Assembly: GCF_000210295.1 (NCBI RefSeq)
Contig: NC_026735.1
Coordinates: forward strand, 569,749-633,748
Direction of reading: 5' to 3'
From: Trypanosoma brucei gambiense DAL972
Lineage: Eukaryota; Euglenozoa; Kinetoplastea; Trypanosomatida; Trypanosomatidae
Length of the DNA stretch: 64,000 nucleotides
Part shown: in pieces, positions 38,401 to 47,230 of the stretch
Position numbering within the stretch: the first letter of the stretch is position 1
Layout of the letters: each line of letters starts with the position of its first letter
Position numbers and translations under genes: made by a program
The notes under the pieces: model-generated
What the model saw: only the letters and a program-made list of their open reading frames with translations
Database searches by the model: none
Told to the model about the DNA's origin: nothing

Positions 38401-39679
38401 CATACGCGTTAACGTCTGGGGCGGTCTCACCAACGTGTCCAACTGTCATGAGAGTGTAGGCGTCAAGCAACAACACTTCTCTGTACACCAAGGGCCCAAA
38501 TCGCCCTGCTGCGGCAGAGACAAGCGGAGATTCCAGGCCAGCGACGTCATCCCCCCGCACGGAAGCGTGAGAAGCAGATACCAGGGCACTGTGAAGAAGT
38601 AAAATTGGTAGTACGCGGCCGTGGCGACGGAATGAACAAATGGTACGGCGAAGCGACTGCAACGCGCCGACCTTCGTGCGAGTTCCCACGTCCGTACGGG
38701 CAAGCACAAAGTGCGCGTAACGCACCATCTCAAAAAGAAGCAAGCGCCAAAAAGGGGAAAAGCGCTCTGCCTCCGAAGGAATACAGGAAATTTGTAAAAT
38801 ATTTTGTAACGATAAAAGCAGTCTCTCTTCTCTCTCGTTCTCACCAAACAGGCACCCATCCAATGCATCCAGCTCTGAGCCGTCATTCGAGAATTGGAAA
38901 AGATAACCAGTTGGGGCCCGGCACACTTCCACCGTTGCGGACTCAAGCAACTCGGTATTTTCAACGTCAGGGCTCACCGCGCACCGCCACAACAACCACA
39001 GCACCCCTCCGTGTGCACCACGTTTCACCAACAGCTGCATGTTCTTCCGCAAAGGACCTCCAGTGGTGTCCTCAGCCGCTGCAGCACAGGCAAGTGGCAA
39101 AAGAAGGTGCACACTCAAAATATTATCTTGCCGCAACCAGTATGTAAAAATTGTCGTTGCACAATCCCACGTTTCTTGCACTGTCCAGAAGAACTCATAC
39201 TTCTTTTCACTCCGTTCCGCATGCCAACCGCGGCCTAACCGGCATCTACCAACCATGTCCCTCACGAACAGAGCATACTCCCTTTGCACGCCACAGAGAA
39301 GCCGCCAGGATCCCCCCTCCTCTGAAGTAGCGGTGGCTTTATGACGAGTATTTTCCTCACCACCCGGAACCAAAGGAAATGGGGGAGGAGTGTCTAAAAG
39401 ACCCGCCACAGCGCTTGCGCCCAGCCCTGTCGCGACTATAATGTCACACAATATTCCCTCGCGTATAAGCGAACGCAGCGGCAGGGAGTTGTACAAAAAG
39501 AAAGAAACCGACAGTGCTGCGTCCGACCGACCCTTCGTCACGTGAAACAACTCGCTGAACAAGTGCGACTTCAGGGAGGGTTTGCTACCCTCAGGGTTAA
39601 AGGCGATGCCATACTCTACCGGCACAACACAACGCGCGTGCGCAACAGCACTCTGCCGGATAAACGGTGGCTTCAGCAT
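35405..39679 (-). CDS. Large protein with helical N-terminal half and an array of zinc ribbons (RanBP2-like)
   Basis: The 1424-residue product has a mostly helical, Leu-rich N-terminal half (about 1-760), possibly of helical-repeat type. An array of short C4 zinc modules starts near residue 775. Examples are WRCRSCTRWNRRGASTCQYC, WRCGRCSHTNEPQHLFYCARC, FDCRVCGRHN, WRCVECHTACPWLLTHCHGC, RQCTRCGATCPAWSVVCRSC and CPHCGSLYG. Several have the W-x-C-x2-C-x10-C-x2-C spacing of RanBP2 zinc fingers, which bind single-stranded RNA or protein. Further CxxC pairs occur near 1160, and one CPACLHRK...CKCKR set lies near the C-terminus. The first ~30 residues are basic and free of acids until Glu23, so mitochondrial import is possible. 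RNA binding, perhaps in mitochondrial RNA processing, is a guess. I do not recognise the specific gene. Confidence 0.8.
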   Translation of the reverse strand: MLKPPFIRQSAVAHARCVVPVEYGIAFNPEGSKPSLKSHLFSELFHVTKGRSDAALSVSFFLYNSLPLRSLIREGILCDIIVATGLGASAVAGLLDTPPPFPLVPGGEENTRHKATATSEEGGSWRLLCGVQREYALFVRDMVGRCRLGRGWHAERSEKKYEFFWTVQETWDCATTIFTYWLRQDNILSVHLLLPLACAAAAEDTTGGPLRKNMQLLVKRGAHGGVLWLLWRCAVSPDVENTELLESATVEVCRAPTGYLFQFSNDGSELDALDGCLFGENEREERLLLSLQNILQISCIPSEAERFSPFWRLLLFEMVRYAHFVLARTDVGTRTKVGALQSLRRTICSFRRHGRVLPILLLHSALVSASHASVRGDDVAGLESPLVSAAAGRFGPLVYREVLLLDAYTLMTVGHVGETAPDVNAYAKEKTSSLLSRCVAHLNALERSVPAVGCDRDAIGLHRGARAVVDRRLREAIRISFKLFLRCGAYEIIERHLHDCPSLGGSWEGGKALVLLGRYSEAVEVFTHFLLGARRHFAAGLPHYIRDLMLEAVEGASRRYCSESGFEEALVGMFRLYDLTRAWKFPIPPAVAFSAVAHGCAGANDSHLGYATPYECLQLLHALLHRHTSVETYRRDGLLSKVVELYVRLLGECRSGEATSDHFCLLSLLDRAHPGLGARRMALQHFLSLGFVEGISVVLLDVVGAPRCPVTHLSPLHEMPLASLESLNHHVTTTEMGEHTDKVLKAVQSALEFRRYVGRQRQPWRCRSCTRWNRRGASTCQYCGTLELAVIQCRGCGGFSPSNSPICLVCGAETLERGAGVGCDALPLDGCTIFPLRRWRCGRCSHTNEPQHLFYCARCASPQPTMEEAMARTAFDCRVCGRHNPLGMLRPWCSLCGTLCTAAASGPPKTLWRCVECHTACPWLLTHCHGCGATKSASFTRLDTPWATRQCTRCGATCPAWSVVCRSCEDVLEPTERDPGRRDIDFTEGGVEPAYTSCPHCGSLYGGKEAVACPTCHAPRPHTACTLWVCLKNNCLGVNLRKGSGEGLLACLHCGAAHDAVAVATYYTNPLRYREIRSCTDMHPSAAEQKVGGAAVGSDLHHTVKEVEDISGSGNHPAGDGDGVSPGGAEVCLPTALLFPLPLGPSPCASCGAFLHLENLAGVCPACNHCNQRRSLPSSVWPAEQEIVHRLRLKIVLNAVRRAAHGELSPSTALKLLRSAVAALQRAEEAALPWRGCDLSRGLRCGIRPRVPVLEDGTVHSAVRSVAEIIQLACLLALEGKPNNVVDGVPVVSWAHKRPWVAIALDLVDLMNLTTDYDELGFEVLSQLCELVRPMQKAHIYRETRWAYLRYMKLPRQWIVNDVVCPACLHRKAVPRESRVVTEVVGTNMNDICKCKRHTTANSAANSGGSKCTTAAGGLLPLHE

Positions 39680-39923
39680 CCATCAGTCACTCTTCCTCTT
39701 CCTCCTCCTCCCACGGCACAGAAATTAACAGCTGCAACAAGGTAACAAAAAAGCAAAAAAAAGGAAATGAACGATACCACCACAGAAAAGAGGCGGAGGC
39801 GGGAATGATAGTGAGCTCTCCGCCAGCGAACAACAGCCGTGGAAATATGTGCTTAGGTGCAAACAAGTGAGCCACAAAACGGGCAGCAAAACTGTTACAA
39901 ACAGCGAGAACGCCTGGTAAACA

Positions 39924-40196
39924 TCACACCTCGGTGCCCCGTCCAAACGCGCTCCGGTGCAGCGCATCTACAATATCATGTACGTAAGCGGCCCTGTTGT
40001 TCGTAACGCGCAGTCGTTCTACAGGCTCAAAGTACGGCACCAGTATCTCCTGTCTAAGAAGTTGTAGTGTGCGCTGCAGAACTTCCACCCGTGTCTCTGA
40101 AGGAAGCTGACGAGAAACACCATCCGTTGTCATCGCGCCTACAGCGGCGGTGCGGGCTGCGGAAGATGCTGTCTCGCTTGTATTCATAGAGTCCAT
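39924..40196 (-). CDS. Small hypothetical protein, about 90 residues
   Basis: The frame is open further upstream, but the first ATG is at 40196 and a second at 40187. The product has a Ser/Ala/Thr-rich start and then a helical, Leu-rich body (TRVEVLQRTLQLLRQEI near 38-54) with EPVERLRVTNNRAAYVHDIVDAL after it. This looks like a compact helical bundle, and its codon use and spacing between two solid genes support it. I do not recognise a family. It lies between the UVRAG-like and zinc-ribbon genes, 240 bp from each. Confidence 0.6.
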   Translation of the reverse strand: MDSMNTSETASSAARTAAVGAMTTDGVSRQLPSETRVEVLQRTLQLLRQEILVPYFEPVERLRVTNNRAAYVHDIVDALHRSAFGRGTEV

Positions 40197-40461
40197 CAAC
40201 TTCACGACGACGAAAGGCACGGCGACCCTAGACTAGTGTTGAGCATTATAGAAAAGAAAAGGGTTACGGCAAAATCCGTGCATAGGGACAGAAGGGGGAA
40301 ATGGGCGCAAAGAAACAAGATAAACCGAGCAAACATGTTGCAACCACTTTGTGATGGGATGTTACGTGTACCATCTTCGAATAGGCCAGAAACGGCATTC
40401 GTTTCCACTAGTGGGGGCCGAGTCCCCTTAAAGCAACTTTACTCCGTTATCGTGCGCGCTG

Positions 40462-42189
40462 TCACACTCCTTGATCATTTGGAGACGCTACTGCAGAACC
40501 TGTTGGACTTGGGGGACGGAAAAGCAAACCCTGCAAAATATCACCCAGCAATTTTATGCCGTCCACTGTCCTAGCGGCTTCCTCGGCACGGGTAGCGATG
40601 ACATCCTGTCCAGCCTCCCTTGCTACTGAGGCCACATCTAAGAGAAGTAAGAGCACAGCCGCATCCATAATCGACCGGTCGGCTAGCCGACAGCAATGCA
40701 ACGGCAATCGTACGTCACTACCCGTCCCACTTCCAGGAGAGCACACCAGCTCAGGTGACAGAACAGGCCGTCGCAGTACGTAGCTGCGCCCACCACACAC
40801 TAAGAGCGGATGTGGGAGAGTACAACCGTAAAGAGTGGACAACGCAACCACGAGATGCGCCGCGCAACCAAGAGAGAGACCCCATTCCTGCAGCAACTCG
40901 GTTGACACCCCCTCTGACTGGTTGAGTGTTGGCAAGCGGAACCCGCATATACTATACCCAGTGCCGGCCGCCGTGGTGTGGAGAGAGTTACCAGCGCAGC
41001 GGATGGGGAACAGCTCCCGCAACTCCACCACCCTGTAGTACCTCGCCCGCCCAAGCTGTGTGCGAAGGGAGGCATGTTTTCGCTCCTGCTCCTGCACCGT
41101 GCTGATGGACAGTTCCTGTTCCATCCTTTCCTGATCCAACTTTTGCTCTACCGTTTCCAGTTGCGTGTATAGTGACAGTGCGGCCCTCCGTTCATCCGCA
41201 TATTCTCTACGCAGCTTCTCCAAGGACAGAAGTTCATATCGCTGCCTCTCGCGGGCACTCTCCAAGCGCGCCTTCAGCACGGCATGCTGCGCCCCCACCA
41301 CCGCACCCTCTCCTCCCAAATAGCCGTACTTATCAGCCTTGTCCATGAGTGCCTTCTGCAATTTAGCCCTTGCTGAGCCGAATTCGTTCAAATAGACCCA
41401 CGCCAAAGTGCCTGTCGAACAGGCCTTCAGGTCTCCGACCGACATATTCTTCAAACTGTCAATACGTCGCAGCAGCGCGCCGTTGCGGGTCTCGTTATGA
41501 GATGAGGTCACCGAGCCACCAGCTCCCCATGCAGTTGGCGCCGCCATTTTGAACAGTGATATTTGTGCTTCCGCAGAGTCCTCCCGCTCCGCACACATCC
41601 CTTGGTGTAGCGGAAAGAAAACACCATCGCTACACCGCAGTAACAAGACAAAAGAATGCAACCCATTGTCCACATGACAGGGCAGTTGCGGTAACTCATC
41701 CGCGGCTGTCATGCTCGGTGCTACAAACTGTACATGGGACGTCTCCACCAACATCTCGTACAGAAGCAAATCCGTATCAGGTGCCGGTCGTGGATCTTTC
41801 AGATGTGTTGTGCAGGAGTACAGAGAAAAGATAAACTTCGTCAGACTTGCGAATTGCATCCGCACCGATTCCGGAATATGCTGCCACACCGGATGCTGAG
41901 TATCACACTGAACCTCACTCATGTAAATGCAGCGACCCCCATCGGTGGAAGCCCTCTCAGCGACACCCGCATCAACAGCGGCCTCTAAACCTCTTTGGTT
42001 TGTGGTCTTCGGAGCAGAACTAATAACAAAATAAGATGATATGCATCGCCGATCATTCTCCTGGGCTTCTTTGCTTTCGCCATGTGCCCCCGGTTCATCT
42101 CCGGCGTTTTTTAGCGGTAGGTTGCGGGCGTAGATATGCAATATGTGCCGAAAACAGCGAAGCTCAGGTGGAACCACCGAACACGTCAT
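40462..42189 (-). CDS. UVRAG/Vps38/Atg14-like subunit of class III PI3-kinase complex
   Basis: The product has 575 residues from the first ATG at 42189; an open stretch before it starts only with GTG. Three features of the UVRAG family occur in order. First, an RCFRHILHIYARNL segment near residues 11-24 resembles the UVRAG start. Second, a C2-like part (about 50-205) has IYMSEVQ...HPVW and a YEMLVETSHVQF strand. Third, a coiled coil at about 275-380 leads into a BARA-type end, with VELRELFPI, YSICGFRLP, LGCAAHLVVALSTLYG and CGGRSYV. The last motifs match the conserved 'LGYVAHLV...L...YPL...GS.S.I' region of UVRAG and Atg14. These proteins bring Vps34 and Beclin/Vps30 to endosomes or autophagosomes. 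The protein is probably cytosolic and membrane-associated. I am fairly sure of the family, less of the sub-type. Confidence 0.72.
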   Translation of the reverse strand: MTCSVVPPELRCFRHILHIYARNLPLKNAGDEPGAHGESKEAQENDRRCISSYFVISSAPKTTNQRGLEAAVDAGVAERASTDGGRCIYMSEVQCDTQHPVWQHIPESVRMQFASLTKFIFSLYSCTTHLKDPRPAPDTDLLLYEMLVETSHVQFVAPSMTAADELPQLPCHVDNGLHSFVLLLRCSDGVFFPLHQGMCAEREDSAEAQISLFKMAAPTAWGAGGSVTSSHNETRNGALLRRIDSLKNMSVGDLKACSTGTLAWVYLNEFGSARAKLQKALMDKADKYGYLGGEGAVVGAQHAVLKARLESARERQRYELLSLEKLRREYADERRAALSLYTQLETVEQKLDQERMEQELSISTVQEQERKHASLRTQLGRARYYRVVELRELFPIRCAGNSLHTTAAGTGYSICGFRLPTLNQSEGVSTELLQEWGLSLGCAAHLVVALSTLYGCTLPHPLLVCGGRSYVLRRPVLSPELVCSPGSGTGSDVRLPLHCCRLADRSIMDAAVLLLLLDVASVAREAGQDVIATRAEEAARTVDGIKLLGDILQGLLFRPPSPTGSAVASPNDQGV

Positions 42190-42765
42190 GATGTTCAGTG
42201 GTACAGAGCAGGCAACACAAACTACGAAAACAAACAAGAGATAACTGTCCAGTTTGTCCCCCACTTACACGCCTCCCTGAGTGGGACAATGTGCCCCCTC
42301 CCTCCTTACTTCTGCCTTAGTTTTGCTTCTCCCCTAAATTACGTTTTCGGCCCTCGTACTATCCCTACGAGGGGAAGACGAATAGCTAAAATATATAAAA
42401 GTGAAAAGAAAATTATACAAATGAGTCACGGAAAGCCATGCAAACAAAGAGGATGGCGTGACCGAGCACTGAGCAACAGGGTGCAACAACAAGAAGCGAA
42501 CATAAGCAGAAGATGAATACGGTGAGTGATCTGGTGAGGCGAGAGAAGGAGACACAAAAGCGGAAGAGGTGGTACGTTCATAAACATCACATGAACAGTA
42601 CCCCTTTGCCATTCAGTCCCCACTCAGCGTCACCGTCACTGCCGTCGATATATTTCTGCACTTATCTCTCTTATTGGTTCCCGCTACTAGCTCCCAGCTT
42701 TTATCCCCACCTTCGTTACTTCTCAACAAGGTCCTTCACACTCAAACCCTCGCCGAACTTGTCCC
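42190..42765. other. Spacer between EMG1 and UVRAG-like genes
   Basis: About 580 bp. Purine-rich plus-strand stretches near 42395-42420 and 42540-42565 would act as pyrimidine tracts for the UVRAG-like start. No gene seen. Confidence 0.5.
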
Positions 42766-43605
42766 TTAACCATTGCCGGTGGCTGCTGCACGCGAGAATC
42801 CTTCACAAAGGCGGGAGCACATGACATGTGCTGTCATCGGGTAGGCGCTGAGACAAACCTGCTGCGTGACATAATCCACCCCATCGAGACTTCCATCCTC
42901 AGAGCAACAAATGCAGAAAAAGCCCGCGACTCCCTTCAAGCCACCCTGCAGCTTGTCATCCACGGGGTTTTCCAGAGCTGCGCGAGCCAACTGCGTGGGG
43001 GTGCGAACAGGCGCACTATGGGCGTTGGTAAGTCCAATTACCTCTGCGCCATACGGAAGAACTGGGGCAAGCGAGCCAGGGAGTACTTGAAGCAAAACTT
43101 CGCCATCTTGCGACCGGACTACACCATCGCGTAATAGCGCCGCCACGAGACCCTTGAACCTGCGAAGCGTACGTGGTGGACGCAGTGAAGGGGAAACCTC
43201 AACAGTGCGGCCTCCACGGGAAAATAGGTTGATGAACACGCGTAACTGGTGTTGCTCTTGGGCAAGGCCAGAGTCAAACAGAGCGAGAAGACATTGATGA
43301 ACGATATCTGGTCGCACGTCGCGCAGTGAAGCATTCGCAATGGTAGTTGACCCCGCGCGATCGTACGCGTCCACAACGCCCTCGCGCCCAAGCAGTAGTC
43401 CAGCTTTTTCGAGTATAACAACGACGGAGGGGCAACTAACAGCGGAAGCTCCCGATCCTCTTGTGGATAGTCCACGGCACAAAGGACGGTACAAACTGCT
43501 AACTGGAGAAGCGTTGTCCTCAACTCGCTTTCGTTTCGCCCCTACATGCATCCTAGAACTGAACTGTTGGCCACGTCGATTCGAAAGCGTGTGCGAGGGG
43601 GGCAT
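42766..43605 (-). CDS. EMG1: EMG1/NEP1, N1-specific pseudouridine methyltransferase of small-subunit rRNA
   Basis: The 279-residue product follows Nep1 through its length: VVVILEKAGL near 61-70, RPDIVHQCLLALFDSGLA at 98-115, LRVFINL near 121-127, VEVSPSLRPPRTLRRFKGLVAALL at 135-158, and the C-terminal SPOUT knot segment with GFFCICCSEDGSLDGVDY near 228-245 and LSAYPMTAHVMCSRLC at 252-267. The RPD and RxPRT arginines are those that contact 18S rRNA in yeast Nep1. The enzyme methylates the hypermodified pseudouridine of the decoding region and is needed for 40S assembly in the nucleolus. The first ~35 residues are a basic, variable extension with KRKR, a likely nuclear signal. Length is near yeast Nep1 (252). 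A second ATG at codon 19 is possible. Confidence 0.92.
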   Translation of the reverse strand: MPPSHTLSNRRGQQFSSRMHVGAKRKRVEDNASPVSSLYRPLCRGLSTRGSGASAVSCPSVVVILEKAGLLLGREGVVDAYDRAGSTTIANASLRDVRPDIVHQCLLALFDSGLAQEQHQLRVFINLFSRGGRTVEVSPSLRPPRTLRRFKGLVAALLRDGVVRSQDGEVLLQVLPGSLAPVLPYGAEVIGLTNAHSAPVRTPTQLARAALENPVDDKLQGGLKGVAGFFCICCSEDGSLDGVDYVTQQVCLSAYPMTAHVMCSRLCEGFSRAAATGNG

Positions 43606-44011
43606 ACGGCTTCAGGACTCTTACTCGTACTCGTACTGGCTCCAGGTGCACAAAAACAAAGAACACGGCACGGGGGAAACAGGTGTACTTAACAGTTAGT
43701 TAAGTAAAACAAAGAAAGACAGTACAAGGGGGAAAAGCACACAATGTTCGCGTTGTAACACTTCATCGCACAATGCAATAAAGCACATGATACAAGAGAA
43801 AGCCAGGTCAAACACGTGGCAAGAGCGAAGCAAACAAAAAAAAAAAACACCACCGCATTGGCTCTTCGAATCTACGAAACGCAACATTTGATAGCACTTA
43901 GAGCCGCCAATCATATCACGTCACTCTCATGACTTGTGCATTTGTGCCCGCTCGATCCCCCACCTCTTGCGCCCGCCATTTTCCCCCACTCGCTCACTCA
44001 GTAAAGGAATA
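43606..44011. other. Spacer between the helical hypothetical gene and EMG1
   Basis: 406 bp with a plus-strand poly-A run near 43837-43848, which is a poly-T tract on the transcribed strand. This is probably part of the EMG1 processing signals. No gene seen. Confidence 0.5.
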
Positions 44012-46498
44012 TCAAAACGGTCCGGAGGGCCCCTCTGACGAGACAAATCTCCCCTGTCCGTTGCTCTTGATATCGGGGCGGAGCATCACAGCAGCAGCTG
44101 CAACAAGTTGCTCCACACGGGTCAATGTCTCTGTTTCCTCTCGCGTCAACGAACGGCCAACTGACTCCTGCGACTCCAAAAACAACCGAAGAGTCTCCTC
44201 ACACTTCTGCAGCGGAAGAAGAAGTCTGCCGGGGGTACTCTGCGAAGAACAGTGGGAAGAATCACTTGACGCATCCACAGTGAGCTGCGATCCCTGTGAA
44301 CCCCCTTTGGTTGCCTTTGTTTCTGAAGTTGGAACCCGACCCAAGTGGGGAAAAAGCATTTGCCAGACGGTAACTTGTGGCGCCAATAAGGCCTCGCATG
44401 AGTGCATGGTCACGTCGCCACCAGTAGTAAGCCCCTTCCCTTCCAGAATCTGACGGAGTGCCGTAGCGACAGAGCCCCCAGGACACAACTCCGCCACCGG
44501 TACCGAGGTTTCGCGCTGCGCAAAAAGGTACAAACACACCGCCGCGTGGTAGCGCAAGATCCCCTCCACACACTGAGACCTGTCGGCTGGCTCTCCGCTG
44601 AGCCTACTACCATGTGAGTCGCTTCCGGATTCCAAGGGTTTGAAGCTTATCTGCACCAGGCGGTGCAACAGTGTGCTATAGGCTGAATCACCACACTGTA
44701 AAAGCCCTGCAACAGCAACAATCTCCGCAGCTACAAATCGTGCACACACGCGAACATCATGCGACGAGTCAGCTGAGTTGTAAAGCGCCTCAATAGCACG
44801 TGTGGCAACAGAGAACAAGGGCACCACGTTGATGCTACGTGAACCGCTCGTGTGGTTGCACTGCCGCAAAATTTCAACAAGCTTTCCTGGGACCGATGTT
44901 AGAACCATGCACAGACGTTGTTTCTGATCCCCTTCATTGTGTGAAAAAGCGGATTGAAGCTCGTCATGGAGAGCCGAAACAGCCGTTCCCGGTGGAGTCG
45001 CTGACACCGCTGCACCCGCTGCGCGCTCATTACCGCTGAGCACCAGCATCTCCTCCCACCACCACTGATACACACGCGACTGGTGGTACAGTATGCTTAC
45101 CATGCGATGAAACGTCGGACCTTCCGGAGGCACGGATCCAACCGTAGAGTCGTTCCTTGTGCCAGTGAGCACCTCAGGCGGGACTCGCAACAGGCGGCAT
45201 ATCTCCGCTGTAAGGACGGCTAGTAGATTGAGAAATCTGCGCAGAGTCTCCACTTTATCATGCTGCAGAGTATGTGATCTGCGCAGAGCACATAGCTGTC
45301 CCTCGCCTAGGAGCAGCAGCTCTTCCCCCAAGGTTCGACGCAAAGCGCCAGGAAGAGCGTGTAGCGCCGCCTCCCACACCAACAGCACCCGAGCGGCGCT
45401 AGTATCGTTTGGTACAAGAAGCGCGGCAAGCAAAATACTGAAAACCCGAAAGCGCTGTAGCACACCGCACATGAAGCCACTCCCATTCTTTTCGAGGTTT
45501 CCGTCCTGCTGATCCAACTGCACGCTCCTTCGAACGGTACTACGCAGCAGCAACATGAGCTGTGCCCCAAGGTCAAGCTCCTGTGACGACTCCATCGCTT
45601 CCACCTCATGCCCCCGACCTGCGTAGTACACCTCCCGTGGGAGCTCCTTTGCGAGCTGTGAGACGCGTTTGTGCAGTGCACAAGCCCCACTATCTTGCTC
45701 AACAAGGACAACTGTCATGTCTGGTAGCCACAAGAGTGAAACCTCCAACAACCGCTCTAGAGAAGCTGGCTTCTCCAACAACGGCACCATCGAACGCGCC
45801 ATCGCCAACATGGCCGTCATTGCTGCCACCGCCGTTATAGAATCAACGTCCACCTCATCTCCCAACGATGTCGCTACCTCCGAAGGAGCAGTTCTCAGAC
45901 ACTTCACAAGCAACGGCGACCAGCCCCCATCCTCCCCAACCTGCTGTTCGCCCAGTGTTCCCCCTAAAGCTCCGAGTGTGCCAAGCAGCCGCACCCCAAC
46001 TTGTTTCTGCAGTTGTTGCGCAGCCTCCCCATTCTCGGTAGTAACAAGTGTGAAGACGGTCGTGATATGAAGATCCAAAATCGAGTTAACAAATGCTTCA
46101 TCCCGCACCGCAAACGACGGATGCTTCCTCACGGTCGAAACAAGGTATGAGGCCACGAAGGTTGTGAGTTTAATTTGTTTCGGATCAGACCAGTCGTGCG
46201 AAAAAATGTGGTGCTGTAGTTGCGAGAGCATGAAGTGTAGAATTTTGCAGTAAAGGCCCGCGGTAACATCTTTCAGGGCGGCAACTGAAAGCAGGAGTTT
46301 CCATGCAGTGTTCAGTAGCGACATGCTGTGGGAACCGCCAACAGAGTTACACAACTGCAGCAGTTCCGGAACAGCTTGCTTATGATGCAAAAGGACTGCG
46401 TTTTCATCGAGAGTCCGTATAGAGTCCGCCTTCCCAGATGACAAAGCCGTCCGGAGGGCGTTAAGTGTGCTTTCCTCACTACCATGTTCCTGTGTCAT
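44012..46498 (-). CDS. Large helical hypothetical protein
   Basis: The product has about 828 residues from ATG 46498, which starts MTQEHGSEESTLNALRTAL. The frame is open upstream to a TTG, and an earlier ATG exists at about 46609, but that part reads like 5' flank. The sequence is dense in Leu, Ala, Val and Glu, with helical segments throughout, as in alpha-solenoid proteins. Early segments such as LLNTAWKLLLSVAAL and YCKILHFMLSQLQHHI weakly recall FIRRM/C1orf112-type DNA-repair scaffolds; I do not claim that identity. There is no signal peptide, span or catalytic motif. The C-terminal ~110 residues are Ser-rich and then helical. Confidence 0.75.
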   Translation of the reverse strand: MTQEHGSEESTLNALRTALSSGKADSIRTLDENAVLLHHKQAVPELLQLCNSVGGSHSMSLLNTAWKLLLSVAALKDVTAGLYCKILHFMLSQLQHHIFSHDWSDPKQIKLTTFVASYLVSTVRKHPSFAVRDEAFVNSILDLHITTVFTLVTTENGEAAQQLQKQVGVRLLGTLGALGGTLGEQQVGEDGGWSPLLVKCLRTAPSEVATSLGDEVDVDSITAVAAMTAMLAMARSMVPLLEKPASLERLLEVSLLWLPDMTVVLVEQDSGACALHKRVSQLAKELPREVYYAGRGHEVEAMESSQELDLGAQLMLLLRSTVRRSVQLDQQDGNLEKNGSGFMCGVLQRFRVFSILLAALLVPNDTSAARVLLVWEAALHALPGALRRTLGEELLLLGEGQLCALRRSHTLQHDKVETLRRFLNLLAVLTAEICRLLRVPPEVLTGTRNDSTVGSVPPEGPTFHRMVSILYHQSRVYQWWWEEMLVLSGNERAAGAAVSATPPGTAVSALHDELQSAFSHNEGDQKQRLCMVLTSVPGKLVEILRQCNHTSGSRSINVVPLFSVATRAIEALYNSADSSHDVRVCARFVAAEIVAVAGLLQCGDSAYSTLLHRLVQISFKPLESGSDSHGSRLSGEPADRSQCVEGILRYHAAVCLYLFAQRETSVPVAELCPGGSVATALRQILEGKGLTTGGDVTMHSCEALLAPQVTVWQMLFPHLGRVPTSETKATKGGSQGSQLTVDASSDSSHCSSQSTPGRLLLPLQKCEETLRLFLESQESVGRSLTREETETLTRVEQLVAAAAVMLRPDIKSNGQGRFVSSEGPSGPF

Positions 46499-47230
46499 GA
46501 AAACAATCCTTATTGTTGATGAAGGTATGTATATATTTCTACGTAGACGCGTACGCAAAAATGTCCTTCTGCCCAAAACTCCCCTAGTAAATGCACAAAA
46601 CGCACACATGTGTACAAACCCAGTAATTACAGCAAGGGGAAAAGGTAAGCGATTCAACGAGCGGAAGATAGTTCATACAGAATCATCGTGCTTGTACCTC
46701 ATCGGCCAAGCACCGGGAGTTGCATAAATCGCAACAAACAGTCACACAGCGCTGTAGGGAAGGCGTGGGGGGAGGGTAAGGAGCTTTCTAAAAAATTAAA
46801 ACAGAAACGAGATGAGGCTCCACTTCCGGTCGGCCATCACAATTCATCGGCTACTATGATTTTGCAGCTGTCTATAGTTTCGTGCCCCGAATGGCGGGAC
46901 ATGGTCATGCGTCCAAAACATTAAGAAAGGTATAACTAGATAACGATCAACACCACGCCCTTATGTACAAAGAACATATCTATGGTGACGGCTTTCAAAA
47001 AAGCACTCCGTGTATTAACACGAACCACTCTTTTCCGCCGACTCAAGAGGTGGGCACCACCCGTTTTCGTTTTGTTGCTTCTATCCCCTTGTAACGAACT
47101 GGCGTTCACATACAAGTCCTTTTTGCATCTATCTACTCTATTCGTTTAGCAGCGTGCTGACGGCTGTACGAACATATAAACAGACCGAAATGACGATAAC
47201 AACAGCACTGAGTATACACAAATATATTCC
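46499..47230. other. Spacer between coiled-coil gene and helical hypothetical gene
   Basis: 730 bp. On the minus strand a pyrimidine-rich stretch at about 46757-46800 ends in CCTACAG, a good trans-splice acceptor. It would give the downstream gene a 5' UTR of about 255 nt with several very short upstream frames. No separate gene supported. Confidence 0.55.
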
